Shown here piece by piece: positions 52,429-61,902 of a stretch of 64,000 nucleotides of DNA (position 1 is the stretch's first letter; each line of letters opens with the position of its first letter). Below the pieces are notes generated by a model. That model did not search any database. It had not been told where the DNA came from and saw nothing but the letters and a program-made list of their open reading frames with translations. Source of the DNA: Niveibacterium umoris. GTDB taxonomy: Bacteria; Pseudomonadota; Gammaproteobacteria; Burkholderiales; Rhodocyclaceae. Position numbers and translations under genes: made by a program. Where the stretch lies: contig NZ_JACIET010000002.1 of the NCBI RefSeq assembly GCF_014197015.1, positions 434,001 through 498,000 of the forward strand, in the 5' to 3' direction.

Positions 52429-53337
52429 TCAGCCGGCAGGCGCCGCGCCGATCCGCGCCGGCAGCGCCGCGCGCAACCATTCGACGAACAGGCGTGTGCG
52501 TACCGGCAGCAGGCGCGCCTGCGGATACACCACATTCACCGGCACCGGCGGCAGGCAGAACGCGGTGAGGATAGGCTTCAGGCGGCCTTCGGCGATCAGC
52601 GTGGCAACCTGATACGACAGGAACATGCCGATCCCGACGCCATCGACGCAGGCGTCGATCAAGGGGCCGGCCTGGTTGCTCGACAGCGGGCCACTGACGA
52701 GCACTTCACTGCGGATACCGTTGTCCAGGTACTGCCATTCGGCGCGCGGCGTAACCACGGTGAAGCGCAGGCAGGCGTGGCGTGCGAGCTCGGCCGGGTG
52801 GCGGGGTTCACCGGCGCGGGCGAGGTAGCCCGGGCTGGCGCACCACAGGCGCCGCACTTCGCCCACCGGATGGGCGATCAGGCTGGAATCGGGCAGGTGC
52901 GCGATGCGCACGCCCAGATCGACGCCTTCCTCGACCATGTCCACCACCCGGTCGAACAGCAAGGCTTCGATGTTCACTTCGGGATGCTGCAGCGTGAAGG
53001 TGGCCGCCAGCGGCATCAGGTGCATGCGCCCGAAAAGCGCCGGCGCCGTCACCCGCAAAGGGCCGCGGGCGCGACCGCCCGGTTGCCCGAGCGCCGCTTC
53101 TGCCTCGCCAATCTCGGCCAGGATGCGCTGGCAGCGCAGGTGGAAATCCCGCCCCTCGGCGGTCAGCGCGAGGCGGCGCGTGGTGCGGTTGAGCAAGCGC
53201 ACGCCGACCCGCTGCTCCAGCCCGGCAAGCAGGCGCACCATCGAAGGTGCCGACAGCGCCATTGCGTCGGCGGCCGCGGTCAGGCTACCGGCCTCGACGA
53301 TGCGTACGAAAGCTTCCATCTCGCGCAGCTTGTCCAT
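52429..53337 (-). CDS. LysR-family transcriptional regulator
   Basis: A 302-residue regulator from ATG 53337 (MDKLREMEAFVRIVEAG). The helix-turn-helix is at SLTAAADAMALSAPSMVRLLAGLEQRVG (in parts), with a wing NRTTRRLALTAEG. A substrate-binding domain of the DmlR/AaeR-like group follows. It is divergent from the glutathione S-transferase gene over about 190 bases and is its likely regulator, a common arrangement. Confidence 0.92.
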   Translation of the reverse strand: MDKLREMEAFVRIVEAGSLTAAADAMALSAPSMVRLLAGLEQRVGVRLLNRTTRRLALTAEGRDFHLRCQRILAEIGEAEAALGQPGGRARGPLRVTAPALFGRMHLMPLAATFTLQHPEVNIEALLFDRVVDMVEEGVDLGVRIAHLPDSSLIAHPVGEVRRLWCASPGYLARAGEPRHPAELARHACLRFTVVTPRAEWQYLDNGIRSEVLVSGPLSSNQAGPLIDACVDGVGIGMFLSYQVATLIAEGRLKPILTAFCLPPVPVNVVYPQARLLPVRTRLFVEWLRAALPARIGAAPAG

Positions 53338-53530
53338 GGCCGGATTATTGATCCGGATTGCAAAACAATCCATTCCGTCAAGCGCCATTTATTCGCCGAG
53401 CAAATGGATCGATGATGCGCGCCTCCCCTATTGGCCTGCCGCCAGCCGCAGACCCGCACTACGGCTGCTGTCACACGCGCTCAACAATCCGCGGCGCATG
53501 CTGCGCCCCTCAGTCCATGGAGGCCCCGCC

Positions 53531-54187
53531 ATGATCACCTTCTACACCTACGCGCAATCCGGCAACTGCCACAAGGTCCGCCTGTTCCTGAACCTGCTCG
53601 GCCTGCCCTACGAGACGCGCGAACTGAACCTCGCGCAGGGCGAGCACAAGACCGAGGAAATGCTGGCGCTGAACCCCTTCGGCCAGGTGCCGGTGCTCTC
53701 GGACGGTGACAAGACCTTCTCGGATTCACAGGCGATCCTAGTCTATCTCGCCCGGCGCTATGGCGCCGAGCACTGGCTGCCGCTCGACCCGGAAGGGCTC
53801 GCCAAGGTCGTGCGCTGGCTCGCCGCAACCGCGGGCGAAGTGCAGTTCGGCCCGGCCGCCGCGCGGGTGGCGGTGATCTTTCGCGGCGAGGCACCGTCGG
53901 ACGAGGTGCGCAACCGCAGCACCCGCCTGCTGCAGGCGATGTCGCGCACCCTTGCACTGGGCGAGTGGCTGGTCGGCGACGAACCGACGATCGCCGACAT
54001 TGCGGTCTTTCCCTACCTGTCGGTCGCGCACCATGGGCTGATCGATCTGACCCCCTTCCCGCGCGTGCGCGACTGGCTGGCGCGTGTGGCCGCACTGCCG
54101 GGCTTCGTGCCGATGCCCGAGCTGACGCCCGCCTTTGCCGAACGGCTCGCCACCGTCCACGCCTCGCTGAGCCTGAAAGCCGCCTGA
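53531..54187 (+). CDS. glutathione S-transferase
   Basis: A 218-residue enzyme, ATG 53531 with GGAGG upstream. N-terminal thioredoxin fold: FYTYAQSGNCHKVRLFLNLLG, LNPFGQVPVL (cis-Pro) and FSDSQAILVYLARRYG (glutathione gamma-Glu site). The helical C-terminal domain has the N-capping box motif TIADIAVFPYL. Bacterial GSTs of this type detoxify electrophiles or act in aromatic breakdown; no pathway genes are adjacent except the divergent LysR. Confidence 0.93.
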   Translation: MITFYTYAQSGNCHKVRLFLNLLGLPYETRELNLAQGEHKTEEMLALNPFGQVPVLSDGDKTFSDSQAILVYLARRYGAEHWLPLDPEGLAKVVRWLAATAGEVQFGPAAARVAVIFRGEAPSDEVRNRSTRLLQAMSRTLALGEWLVGDEPTIADIAVFPYLSVAHHGLIDLTPFPRVRDWLARVAALPGFVPMPELTPAFAERLATVHASLSLKAA

Positions 54188-54311
54188 GGTCCGCGCGCGC
54201 CGGCGCCGCGGGTCAGCGTGTCCGCCCCCTGCGGCGTTGTAGCCGCAGGTACCATCACGGACAGGCGGGCTGAGGCGCCGCATGACGCACGGCCGGATCA
54301 GGAGAGTTTCG

Positions 54312-54770
54312 ATGAAAGCATTCTTTTTCCCCGCGGCTGCCGCACTCTGCGTGGCGCTTGGCGGCTGCATGTCCACGCTGTCGGGCGACAGCTATTCGCG
54401 CGACGAAGCGCGCCGGATCCAGACCGTCGAATACGGTGAGATCGTCGCGCTGCGACCGGTGGTGCTGGAAGGCACCAAGTCGCCGATCGGCGCCATCGCC
54501 GGCGCCGCGATCGGCGGCATCGCGGGCAGCACCGTCGGTGCCGGCAAGGGCTCGGACATCGCCGCGGTGGTGGGCGCGGTTGCCGGCGGCGTGGCCGGAT
54601 CGGCGATCGAAGAGTCCGCCACCCGCAAGCAGGGCGTCGAGATCACGCTGAAGATGGCGCGCGGCGACACCATCGCGGTGGTGCAGGAGGCCTCGCCGCA
54701 GGACGATTTCCGCATCGGCGACAAGGTGCGTCTGTTGTCGAGCGGCGGCACGCATCGCGTGAGCCGCTGA
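54312..54770 (+). CDS. glycine-zipper outer-membrane lipoprotein (SlyB-like)
   Basis: A 152-residue lipoprotein; ATG 54312 has CAGGAGAG upstream. Its lipobox is ALGGC. A glycine zipper spans about 58-100 (IGAIAGAAIGGIAGSTVGAGKGSD, then VVGAVAGGVAGSAIEE, in parts), as in SlyB/PcP lipoproteins that stabilise the outer membrane. A short beta-rich C-terminal domain follows (VEITLKMARGDTIAVVQE). Monocistronic by position. Confidence 0.88.
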   Translation: MKAFFFPAAAALCVALGGCMSTLSGDSYSRDEARRIQTVEYGEIVALRPVVLEGTKSPIGAIAGAAIGGIAGSTVGAGKGSDIAAVVGAVAGGVAGSAIEESATRKQGVEITLKMARGDTIAVVQEASPQDDFRIGDKVRLLSSGGTHRVSR

Positions 54771-55442
54771 AGTTCCGTGAGCACAATCGGCGCCCTTGAT
54801 CTGGATCACACCCGCTCGATTTCGGCGAATACCATGGTCATATTGCCGCGCCGCGCAAATGCTGCGTTGACGCCGATTTTGCGCGCATTCAGGGGTTTTA
54901 CGCGGAAATGAAACGCCGCGCTGCGTCATAAAGAAAACTTGTAATCCAATAAATTTATTGATCTACTCCCGCCTCAATCAATGAGGCGTCGTGCAAGGCG
55001 CCCGCACCTCCGTTCCGGAACCACGTGTCACCCTCCCGGGTGGCAAGCGCGTCGTGGTGAGGCTTCTCCAGAAACGGTCCAGGCAAGTTCCGTGGAGTTC
55101 CGCCATGCAGCTGAAGTGCGCGCGCGCAGCGCTTGATTCTTCGCCCCACCGGGCGCCCTGTCGTCTTCTCCGGCCACCCGCCGGGATCTCCGCACGATTG
55201 CGTCGACACCTGCGCTAGGCCTACGGCCCCAGCGGTTTCCAGGTCTGCGTGGCTTGCCCGCAGACCGGGCAGCTTGCTGACGCCTTGCACGCATCGACGA
55301 CATGCCACCTGCTCCGGCATCGCGATGCGCCCCCCGCAAGGCCCTTCAACCACACTCGCCGGCCGCCGTAGCGGACCGGGGCAGCACCCGTCGCAACAGC
55401 GGAGCAGGCCCAAAACAACAGCAGGTTCTGAAGGAGACAAAC
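54771..55442 (+). promoter_or_regulatory. 672-base control region upstream of the large amylase, with one promoter-like element
   Basis: The gap includes a conspicuously AT-rich patch (about 54900-54967). Within it TTGTAA (54939-54944), a 17-base spacer and TCTACT (54962-54967) resemble a sigma-70 promoter. A CGCCTCA-ATCAA-TGAGGCG hairpin (54970-54988) follows at once and could be an operator or transcript start structure. The remaining 450 bases have no open frame I can support; a minus-strand frame with two CxxC pairs is noted under rejected items. The amylase Shine-Dalgarno, AAGGAG, is at its end. Confidence 0.4.
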
Positions 55443-58400
55443 ATGCGTTTTCGCATGAAGCCCATCGCGTTCTGTCTGGCGGCCGTGTTCGCCGGCAGCA
55501 TGCCCGTGGCGCAGGTGGAGGCAGGCATCCCCGCCGCGCACGTGTATCACAACCACATGCCGAATTTCTGGCCGTTCTATGGCGTCGATGTGAATGCGAC
55601 GTACAACGCGACCGCAGTGGGTTCGCCGGTCCGCTACATGTACGACGGCCAGGTCATCAACCTGAAGAACAGCCCCCCGGCCGGCTACAGCTACTACCTG
55701 CCCGCCTCGGCCGGCGGTGGCATCATGCCGCACGACGATCTGGTCTCGTACTACACACCTGACGCCAAGACCGGTGCCTACCAGTGGTGGCCGCAGACGG
55801 TCGCGAGCGAGCTGCAGAGCTTTGCCGGCGGTGCTGGCCAAGTGCACGTCACAATGTCCGGCGCGGTCATCAACAACGTCAACAGCCTCGAGAACCTGCA
55901 GAACGTGCCGGGCTACACGAACCCGAGCTGGGGCACGTCGTGGACCAACAGCTTCAACAGCCTGAAGACCACCAACGGCTACCGCACGCTCGACACGATC
56001 CACTTCACTGGCCACCACTCGATGGGGCCGCTGGTCGGATCGGACTACTTCCTCAAGGACCTGATCTACCAGAACGCCACACTGGCGCAGTCCTACTTCC
56101 TCGGCAGCAGCTTCGTCTCGTCGAAGGGTTTCTTCCCGACCGAGCTGGGCTTCTCGGAGCGCCTGATTCCGGTGCTCGCCAAGCTGGGTGTGCAATGGTC
56201 GGTGATGGGCAACAACCACTTCTCGCGCACGCTGAAGGACTATCCCTTCGCGACCTATGACGCGACCGGCGACACGCTGATCTCGCCGCCGAACCGCGCC
56301 GACCTGCGCAACACCTCGTCGGTGGGGGCCTGGGTCGCCAACGGCATGGCGCACGAGCAGCAGAACATCATCAACAAGTTCCCCTTCGCCTCGACGCCGC
56401 ACTATGTGCGCCATGTCGATCCGGCCACCGGCGCGGTTTCGCAGATCGCCGGCATCCCGGTGAGCCAGAACGGTTCCTGGCTCGAAGGCTGGGACGGCTC
56501 CACCACCGTGGATGAAGACGTCCCCTATGCGTCGATCGAACCGCGGCAGTTCTTCGTGGTCGCGCACGACGGCGACAACTCTGGCGGCCGCGCCGGCTCG
56601 CTCGACACGTGGCGCGCCGGCTACAGCGCCACTTGTGCTGGCAACGGCTACTGCCTCGGCATCGACGAATATCTGAAGAAGTTCCCGATCCCCAGCACCG
56701 ACGTACAACACGTGCAGGACGGTTCGTGGGTCGACACACGGGACTCCTCTTCCGACCCGACCTGGTATCACTGGCATCTGCCGATGCTGATCTGGAGCGG
56801 TCAGTTCTCCGCCTTCAACACGGCGACCGGCATGAACCTCGCGCCGAAGAAGAACCTCAAGGGCGTTGCCGAAGGCGCCACGGTGTCGCTGGAATACGGC
56901 TGGCACTACCTGGAGCGCAACTTCGCGCTGCTGCAGGCCGCACAGAACTACGCCAAGACCGCCGAGCAGATCTGGCTGGATGCGCACCCGACCTACTGGT
57001 CGCCGAGCACCGCGCTGGACAACCAGATCACCTACCCGGGCAACCAGCTCAACCCGTGGATGCTGTCCTACCCGGTCAAGGGTGATGCCAGCAAGGACTA
57101 CGCAGGCGGCGCCAACCCTGCGGAACTCGCGTGGTACTTCCTGCTGCCGGCCATGGATTCGGGCTTCGGCTACTACGACGAGAACAAGGACGACAGCGTC
57201 AAGCCAACGCTGGCGATGAACAACTCGCTCGCCTTCTCCAAGCCCTACGTCACAGCGAACATCGCCAACGACAAGACCGGTCCGTCGGTGTGGTGGCCGC
57301 AGCGCTATCCGTACAACCCCGGCTCGGTGAATGGCTCCAAGGCCGAGGGCTGGACGGTCCAGCACTACAGCAAGGATTTCGCGATCTACACCTACGGCTA
57401 CGATGTCTCCGGCATCGCCAGTGCCAAGGTGATGGTGCGCACCCACGCCACCAAGACGATCGATGCGAGCGACGACACCTACAAGGTCTATGACCCCGCC
57501 GCCATGGTGGGCAAGGCCGGGCTGTCGATCACGCCGTCCAGCGTCAGCGCGTGGAAGGCGTATCCGATGCAGATGCGCGACCTCAAGCCGGCGATGAACG
57601 GCGTGCCCTGGATCAAGACCACCCAGGACACGCTCGCCGTACTGCCCGCGCAGGAGATCGGCAACCTGTACTACAGCTACATCTCCGACTACCGCGACCA
57701 GTTGCTCGACTACTACGTCGAGATGACCGACACCAAGGGCAATGTCACCAAGTCGGAAATCCAGCAGGTCTACGTCGGCGCCGGCACCTACACCGCCAGC
57801 GCCACCGGCTCGGGCTATGTGGAAGACATCAACGGCACCGTGCAAGGGGTGTACCCCTTCCTGGTCGTCGATACCACCGCGCCGACCGTGCCGGGCACGC
57901 CGACCGCCACCACGACCACCGACCGCAGCGTGACACTGAGCTGGGCCGCCTCGACCGACAACGTCGCGGTGACCGGTTACCAGGTCTTCCGCAACGGCAC
58001 GATGGTCGCCACCAGCGCCACGCCGACCTATACCGACACCGGTCTCACCGCCTCGACGGCCTACACCTACCAGGTGCTCGCCGTGGACGCGGCGGGTAAC
58101 CAGTCGGGCAAGAGCGGCACGCTGTCGGTCACCACGCAGGCGCCGGACACTGTCGCACCGGGCGCGCCCGGCACGCCGGTGGCCTCGGGCATCACCTCGA
58201 GCTCGGTCGCACTGAGCTGGGCCGCCGCCACCGACAACTACGGCGTCGCGCAGTACATCGTGCTGCGTAACGGCGTGCAGGTCGCCACGGTCACCGGCAC
58301 CAGCTACACCGACACCGCCCTGCAGCCCTCCACCACCTACACCTACACAGTCAAGGCGCAGGACGCGGCCGGCAACACCGGCGCGGCGAGCACCGCCACC

Positions 58401-60164
58401 AGCGCCACCACGCTGGCCGGCAACGTCGCCACGGTGTACTACAAGCCCGCCAGCACCTGGACCGCGGTGAACATCCACTACTCGCCCACCGGCGGATCGT
58501 GGACCGCTGTGCCCGGCGTGCCGATGAGCGCGGCTTGCACCGGCTGGAAGATGTACACCGCCAACCTCGGTTCGGCGACCGGCCTCGCGGCGACCTTCAA
58601 CAACGGCTCCGGCACCTGGGACAACAACGGCGGCAAGAACTACGCGCTGGGTACCGGGATCCAGGTCGTCGAGAACGGCGCCGTCACCAGCGGTACCAGC
58701 CCCTGCGTGGCCGACACCACCGCGCCGAGCGTGCCGAGCGGCGTTACCGGCAAGGCGATTGACGCGAACAGCGCGAGCGTGAGCTGGGCAGCTTCGACCG
58801 ACAACGTCGGCGTGCTGGGCTACTACGTGTATCGCGGCGGCGTCCAGGTCGGCAACGTCACCACCGGCACCACCTTCACCGACAACGGCCTGACTGCTTC
58901 GACCGCCTACACCTACACGGTGAAGGCCTACGACGCGGCCGGCAACGTATCGGCGGTGAGCGCCAGCGTCAGCGTCACCACGCCGGCCCCGACCGACACC
59001 CAGGCACCGACCGTGCCGGCCGGTCTCGGTTCATCCAGCGTCACCACCACCGGCGCCACGATCAGCTGGACCGCCTCGACCGACAACGTCGGCGTCGCGA
59101 CCTATCTGGTCTTCCGCAACGGCACGCAGATCGCCAGCACCGCGGCGACCAGCTACACCGACTCCGGGCTGGCTGCAGGCACCACCTACAGCTACACGGT
59201 GAAGGCGCAGGATGCGGTGGGCAACACCTCGGCGGCGAGCACTGCGCTCAACGTCACCACCTCGGGCGGCAACACCGCGACGGTCTATCACAAGATCCCG
59301 ACCGGCTGGACCACCACCAACATCCACTACGCCCCAACGGGTGGCAGCTGGACGGCGGTGCCCGGCGTGCCGATGGACCCCGCTTGTACCGGCTGGAAGA
59401 TGCAGACCGTTTCGCTGGGTGCAGCAACGACCCTGCAGGCAGTCTTCAACAACGGCTCGGGCACCTGGGACAACAACGGTGGCAACAACTACCAGCTGAC
59501 CAGCGGCATCTCGGCAATCAACGCCGGGGTGGTGACCAAGACCAACCCCTGCACCGGGGGCGACGTCACGGCACCGACGGTTCCCACCGCCTTGACCAAG
59601 ACCGCCGCCACCGCCAGCAGCGTCTCGCTCTCCTGGACCGCCTCGACCGACGATGTCGGCGTGACCGGCTATGAGATCTGGCGCAACGGCACCAAGATCG
59701 GCACGGTCGCCGGAACCAGCTACACCGACACCACCGTCGCGGCCAGCACCACCTACAGCTACACGGTGAAGGCGTACGACGCGGTCGGCAACACCTCGGC
59801 GGCCAGCACGGCGCTGTCGGTGACCACGCCGGCGCCGGGCTGCCAGGTGACCTTCACGATCGCCAATGCCGCCACGGTAGTCGGGCAGAACCTGTACGTC
59901 GTCGGCAACCAGACCACGCTCGGCAACTGGGCACCCGGATCAGGCTTCGCGCTGACGATCCAGGGCTCCGGCGCCAACGTGCCGTGGAGCGGAACGGTCA
60001 CCGTTCCGGCGGGTACCGCGATCCAGTACAAGTATGTGAAGTGGAACGGCTCGACCGCCGTGTGGGAAAGCAACCAGACGACCACGTCTGGCAACCGCGA
60101 ATTCACCACGCCGGCCAGCTGCAGTGGCACGATCAGTCAGAGCGACGGCAACTTCAAGTTCTGA
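55443..60164 (+). CDS. secreted GH119/GH57-like alpha-amylase with five FnIII, two CBM25-like and one CBM20 module
   Basis: A 1573-residue secreted enzyme. ATG 55443 follows AAGGAG by six bases; signal peptide cleavage is near QVEA|G. The catalytic part (about 28-810) has GH57-clan motifs: YHNHMPNFWPF, FTGHHSMGPL, FFPTELGFSERL (Glu234, likely nucleophile) and FVVAHDGDNSGG (Asp376, likely acid). The 142-residue gap between the two matches what I recall for the GH119 founder, IgtZ. Modules then follow: FnIII (812-902, 902-994), CBM25-like (995-1088), FnIII (1091-1180, 1184-1276), CBM25-like (1277-1372), FnIII (1374-1463), CBM20 (1466-1573). It should bind and hydrolyse raw starch. Type II secretion-type genes follow directly. 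Confidence 0.85.
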   Translation: MRFRMKPIAFCLAAVFAGSMPVAQVEAGIPAAHVYHNHMPNFWPFYGVDVNATYNATAVGSPVRYMYDGQVINLKNSPPAGYSYYLPASAGGGIMPHDDLVSYYTPDAKTGAYQWWPQTVASELQSFAGGAGQVHVTMSGAVINNVNSLENLQNVPGYTNPSWGTSWTNSFNSLKTTNGYRTLDTIHFTGHHSMGPLVGSDYFLKDLIYQNATLAQSYFLGSSFVSSKGFFPTELGFSERLIPVLAKLGVQWSVMGNNHFSRTLKDYPFATYDATGDTLISPPNRADLRNTSSVGAWVANGMAHEQQNIINKFPFASTPHYVRHVDPATGAVSQIAGIPVSQNGSWLEGWDGSTTVDEDVPYASIEPRQFFVVAHDGDNSGGRAGSLDTWRAGYSATCAGNGYCLGIDEYLKKFPIPSTDVQHVQDGSWVDTRDSSSDPTWYHWHLPMLIWSGQFSAFNTATGMNLAPKKNLKGVAEGATVSLEYGWHYLERNFALLQAAQNYAKTAEQIWLDAHPTYWSPSTALDNQITYPGNQLNPWMLSYPVKGDASKDYAGGANPAELAWYFLLPAMDSGFGYYDENKDDSVKPTLAMNNSLAFSKPYVTANIANDKTGPSVWWPQRYPYNPGSVNGSKAEGWTVQHYSKDFAIYTYGYDVSGIASAKVMVRTHATKTIDASDDTYKVYDPAAMVGKAGLSITPSSVSAWKAYPMQMRDLKPAMNGVPWIKTTQDTLAVLPAQEIGNLYYSYISDYRDQLLDYYVEMTDTKGNVTKSEIQQVYVGAGTYTASATGSGYVEDINGTVQGVYPFLVVDTTAPTVPGTPTATTTTDRSVTLSWAASTDNVAVTGYQVFRNGTMVATSATPTYTDTGLTASTAYTYQVLAVDAAGNQSGKSGTLSVTTQAPDTVAPGAPGTPVASGITSSSVALSWAAATDNYGVAQYIVLRNGVQVATVTGTSYTDTALQPSTTYTYTVKAQDAAGNTGAASTATSATTLAGNVATVYYKPASTWTAVNIHYSPTGGSWTAVPGVPMSAACTGWKMYTANLGSATGLAATFNNGSGTWDNNGGKNYALGTGIQVVENGAVTSGTSPCVADTTAPSVPSGVTGKAIDANSASVSWAASTDNVGVLGYYVYRGGVQVGNVTTGTTFTDNGLTASTAYTYTVKAYDAAGNVSAVSASVSVTTPAPTDTQAPTVPAGLGSSSVTTTGATISWTASTDNVGVATYLVFRNGTQIASTAATSYTDSGLAAGTTYSYTVKAQDAVGNTSAASTALNVTTSGGNTATVYHKIPTGWTTTNIHYAPTGGSWTAVPGVPMDPACTGWKMQTVSLGAATTLQAVFNNGSGTWDNNGGNNYQLTSGISAINAGVVTKTNPCTGGDVTAPTVPTALTKTAATASSVSLSWTASTDDVGVTGYEIWRNGTKIGTVAGTSYTDTTVAASTTYSYTVKAYDAVGNTSAASTALSVTTPAPGCQVTFTIANAATVVGQNLYVVGNQTTLGNWAPGSGFALTIQGSGANVPWSGTVTVPAGTAIQYKYVKWNGSTAVWESNQTTTSGNREFTTPASCSGTISQSDGNFKF
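57876..59835 (+). repeat. in-frame tandem repeats encoding FnIII and CBM25-like modules
   Basis: A FnIII-FnIII-CBM25 unit (57876-58710) is followed by a second such unit (58713-59560) and one more FnIII. Strings such as GCCTCGACCGACAACGTCGG recur. The two CBM25-like modules share ATFNNGSGTWDNNGG-type cores. This indicates duplication of a block of about 850 bases. Confidence 0.85.
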
Positions 60165-60196
60165 TGCATCACCCGGGCCGCGCGAGCGGCCCGGCG

Positions 60197-60260
60197 CGGC
60201 ACCGCCCCGCAAGAGGCGGTGCCGTTTGCGCAGCGGGTATCGGCCTGTTGCGCAAACGGC
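60197..60260 (+). promoter_or_regulatory. terminator with overlapping alternative hairpin between amylase and gspG
   Basis: Hairpin 1: CGGCACCGCC (60197-60206) pairs with GGCGGTGCCG (60215-60224), followed by TTTG, a weak terminator. Hairpin 2: GCCGTTTGCGCA (60221-60232) pairs perfectly with TGCGCAAACGGC (60249-60260). The two share 60221-60224 and cannot both form fully. The arrangement could set the ratio of amylase to secretion-gene expression; this is an inference. Confidence 0.5.
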
Positions 60261-60279
60261 TCACCGGAAGCACAGCAGC

Positions 60280-60720
60280 ATGAAGAAGATTGCGATTCAT
60301 CCCCCCGCCCGTCGCCGCCTTGCGGCTGGTTTCACCCTGCTCGAACTGCTCGTCGTGGTCGCCATCATCGGCATGCTCGCCGCACTGGTCGGCCCGCGCG
60401 TCTTCGGCCATGTCGCCAAGTCCGAGGTCACCACCGCCAAGGCGCAGATCGAGGCCTTCTCGCGCGCGCTCGACGCCTACCGGCTCGATGTCGGCACCTA
60501 CCCGGACGCGGCGATCGGGCTGCAGGCGCTGTTGCGCGCCCCCGCCGACGCCAAGCGCTGGAATGGCCCCTACCTGCTCAAGGACATCCCCAGCGACCCC
60601 TGGGGCAACCCCTACCAGTACCGCAAACCGGGCAGCCGCGGCGAGTACGAGATCCTCTCGCTCGGTCGCGATGGCGCGCCGGGCGGCAGCGGTGAAGACG
60701 CCGACATCGTCGCGCCCTGA
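60280..60720 (+). CDS. gspG: type II secretion major pseudopilin GspG
   Basis: A 146-residue pseudopilin forming the periplasmic piston of type II secretion. Seen: a long basic leader ending in AAG|FTLLELLVVVAIIGMLAALV (prepilin peptidase site after Gly, Glu at +5; given in parts), and then WNGPYLLKDIPSDPWGNPYQY. A calcium-site region, LGRDGAPGGSGEDADI, closes the protein. These are diagnostic for GspG. It is the first secretion gene after the amylase; gspF follows after 12 bases. Confidence 0.96.
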   Translation: MKKIAIHPPARRRLAAGFTLLELLVVVAIIGMLAALVGPRVFGHVAKSEVTTAKAQIEAFSRALDAYRLDVGTYPDAAIGLQALLRAPADAKRWNGPYLLKDIPSDPWGNPYQYRKPGSRGEYEILSLGRDGAPGGSGEDADIVAP

Positions 60721-60732
60721 GCAACACGCAGC

Positions 60733-61902
60733 ATGCGTTTCGAAGTCCGCGCCCTGAGCGCCGAACAGGTTGAGACCCTGGTCGTCGACGCCCTCGACGA
60801 AGGCGAGGCACGCCGGCTCGTCGCCGCACGGCAGATGACCGCGCTCTCGGTCAGCCGCGCGGCAAAGAAGCGCGGCAGCCGCTTCGACATCGCGCTGTTC
60901 GCGCAAGAGCTGATCGAATTGCTCGACGCCGGCCTCGAACTGGCCGAAGCCATTGAAGCGCTCGATGCCCGCGGCGGCGCCGGCGAATCGCAGCGCGTCA
61001 CCCGCGCACTGCTGGCACGGCTGCGCGAAGGGCAATCCTTCTCGCAGGCCCTCGCCGCGGCCGACGAAGACTTCCCGCCGCTGTTCATCGGCCTCGTCCG
61101 CGCCGCAGAACGCACCAGCCACCTGCAGGACGCGCTGGCCCGCTACCTCGAATACCGCAACCGCTTCGATGCACTCAAGCAACGCATCGGCGGCGCGCTG
61201 ATCTACCCGGCGGTGCTGGCCGGCGTCGGCGGTGCGGTGAGCCTGTTCCTGCTTGGCTATGTGGTGCCCAAGTTCGCCACCGTGTATCGCGGCAGCGCGC
61301 ACAAGCTGCCCTGGCTCTCGCAGCAGATGCTCGATCTCGGCAGCTTCGTCGCCGCCAACGCGGGCGCGGTGGGGCTCGGCCTCGCGGTGCTGCTGGTCGG
61401 CGGTGGCCTCGCCCTGCGCAGTGCCTGGCAACAGGGGCGGGTCGAGAGCGCGCTGCGCCGCCTGCCCTGGCTCGGGCCGCATGTCGAACTCTTCCGCATC
61501 GCGCAGCTCTACCTCGCGCTCGGCACGCTGCTCAACGGGGGGCTACCTGCCCTGCAGGCACTCACGCTCGCCGAAGGCGTCGCGACCCCCGCGATGCTGC
61601 CGCGCCTGCGCACCGTCGGCGGCGGCCTGCGGCGCGGCGAAGCGGTCACCGATGCGCTCGGCGCGGCCGAACTGGTGACGCCGGTGGCGCTGCGCCTGCT
61701 GCGTGCCGGCGAACGCAGCGGGCGACTGGGCGAGATGTTCATCCGCGCCGCGCGCCACCACGACGCCGAACTCGGCCGCTGGATCGACCGCTTCTCGCGC
61801 CTCTTCGAACCGCTGCTGATGGCCGCGATCGGCATCACTGTCGGCGTCATCGTGGTGCTGCTCTACCTGCCGATCTTCGACCTTGCCGGGAGCCTGCAAT
61901 GA
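60733..61902 (+). CDS. gspF: type II secretion inner-membrane platform protein GspF
   Basis: A 389-residue protein with two T2SSF repeats. Features: LFAQELIELLDAGLELAEAIEAL and LYLALGTLLNGGLPALQALTLAEGV (one per repeat, in parts), and three membrane segments (about 155-185, 205-235, 360-385). It anchors the GspE ATPase and pseudopilus assembly. It is slightly shorter at the N-terminus than E. coli or Klebsiella GspF. Its stop overlaps the gspE start (ATGA). Confidence 0.93.
   Translation: MRFEVRALSAEQVETLVVDALDEGEARRLVAARQMTALSVSRAAKKRGSRFDIALFAQELIELLDAGLELAEAIEALDARGGAGESQRVTRALLARLREGQSFSQALAAADEDFPPLFIGLVRAAERTSHLQDALARYLEYRNRFDALKQRIGGALIYPAVLAGVGGAVSLFLLGYVVPKFATVYRGSAHKLPWLSQQMLDLGSFVAANAGAVGLGLAVLLVGGGLALRSAWQQGRVESALRRLPWLGPHVELFRIAQLYLALGTLLNGGLPALQALTLAEGVATPAMLPRLRTVGGGLRRGEAVTDALGAAELVTPVALRLLRAGERSGRLGEMFIRAARHHDAELGRWIDRFSRLFEPLLMAAIGITVGVIVVLLYLPIFDLAGSLQ

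Noticed and set aside
55221-55440. A minus-strand frame in the amylase leader with CPVCGQ-like and CRRC strings (possible zinc-ribbon gene)
   Set aside because: The CxxC pairs fall in two different frames, neither has a convincing start or Shine-Dalgarno, and one is continuous with the antisense shadow of the amylase gene.
55221-58478. A minus-strand open frame of more than 1000 codons inside the large amylase gene
   Set aside because: It is an antisense shadow: the plus strand has a signal peptide, GH57-clan motifs and defined modules, while the minus frame is a low-complexity Val/Arg/Gly-rich translation typical of high-G+C antisense frames.
57876-59835. Regular repeats considered as a CRISPR or minisatellite array
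   Set aside because: The repeats are in frame and correspond to FnIII and CBM modules of one protein; there are no unique spacers of constant length.
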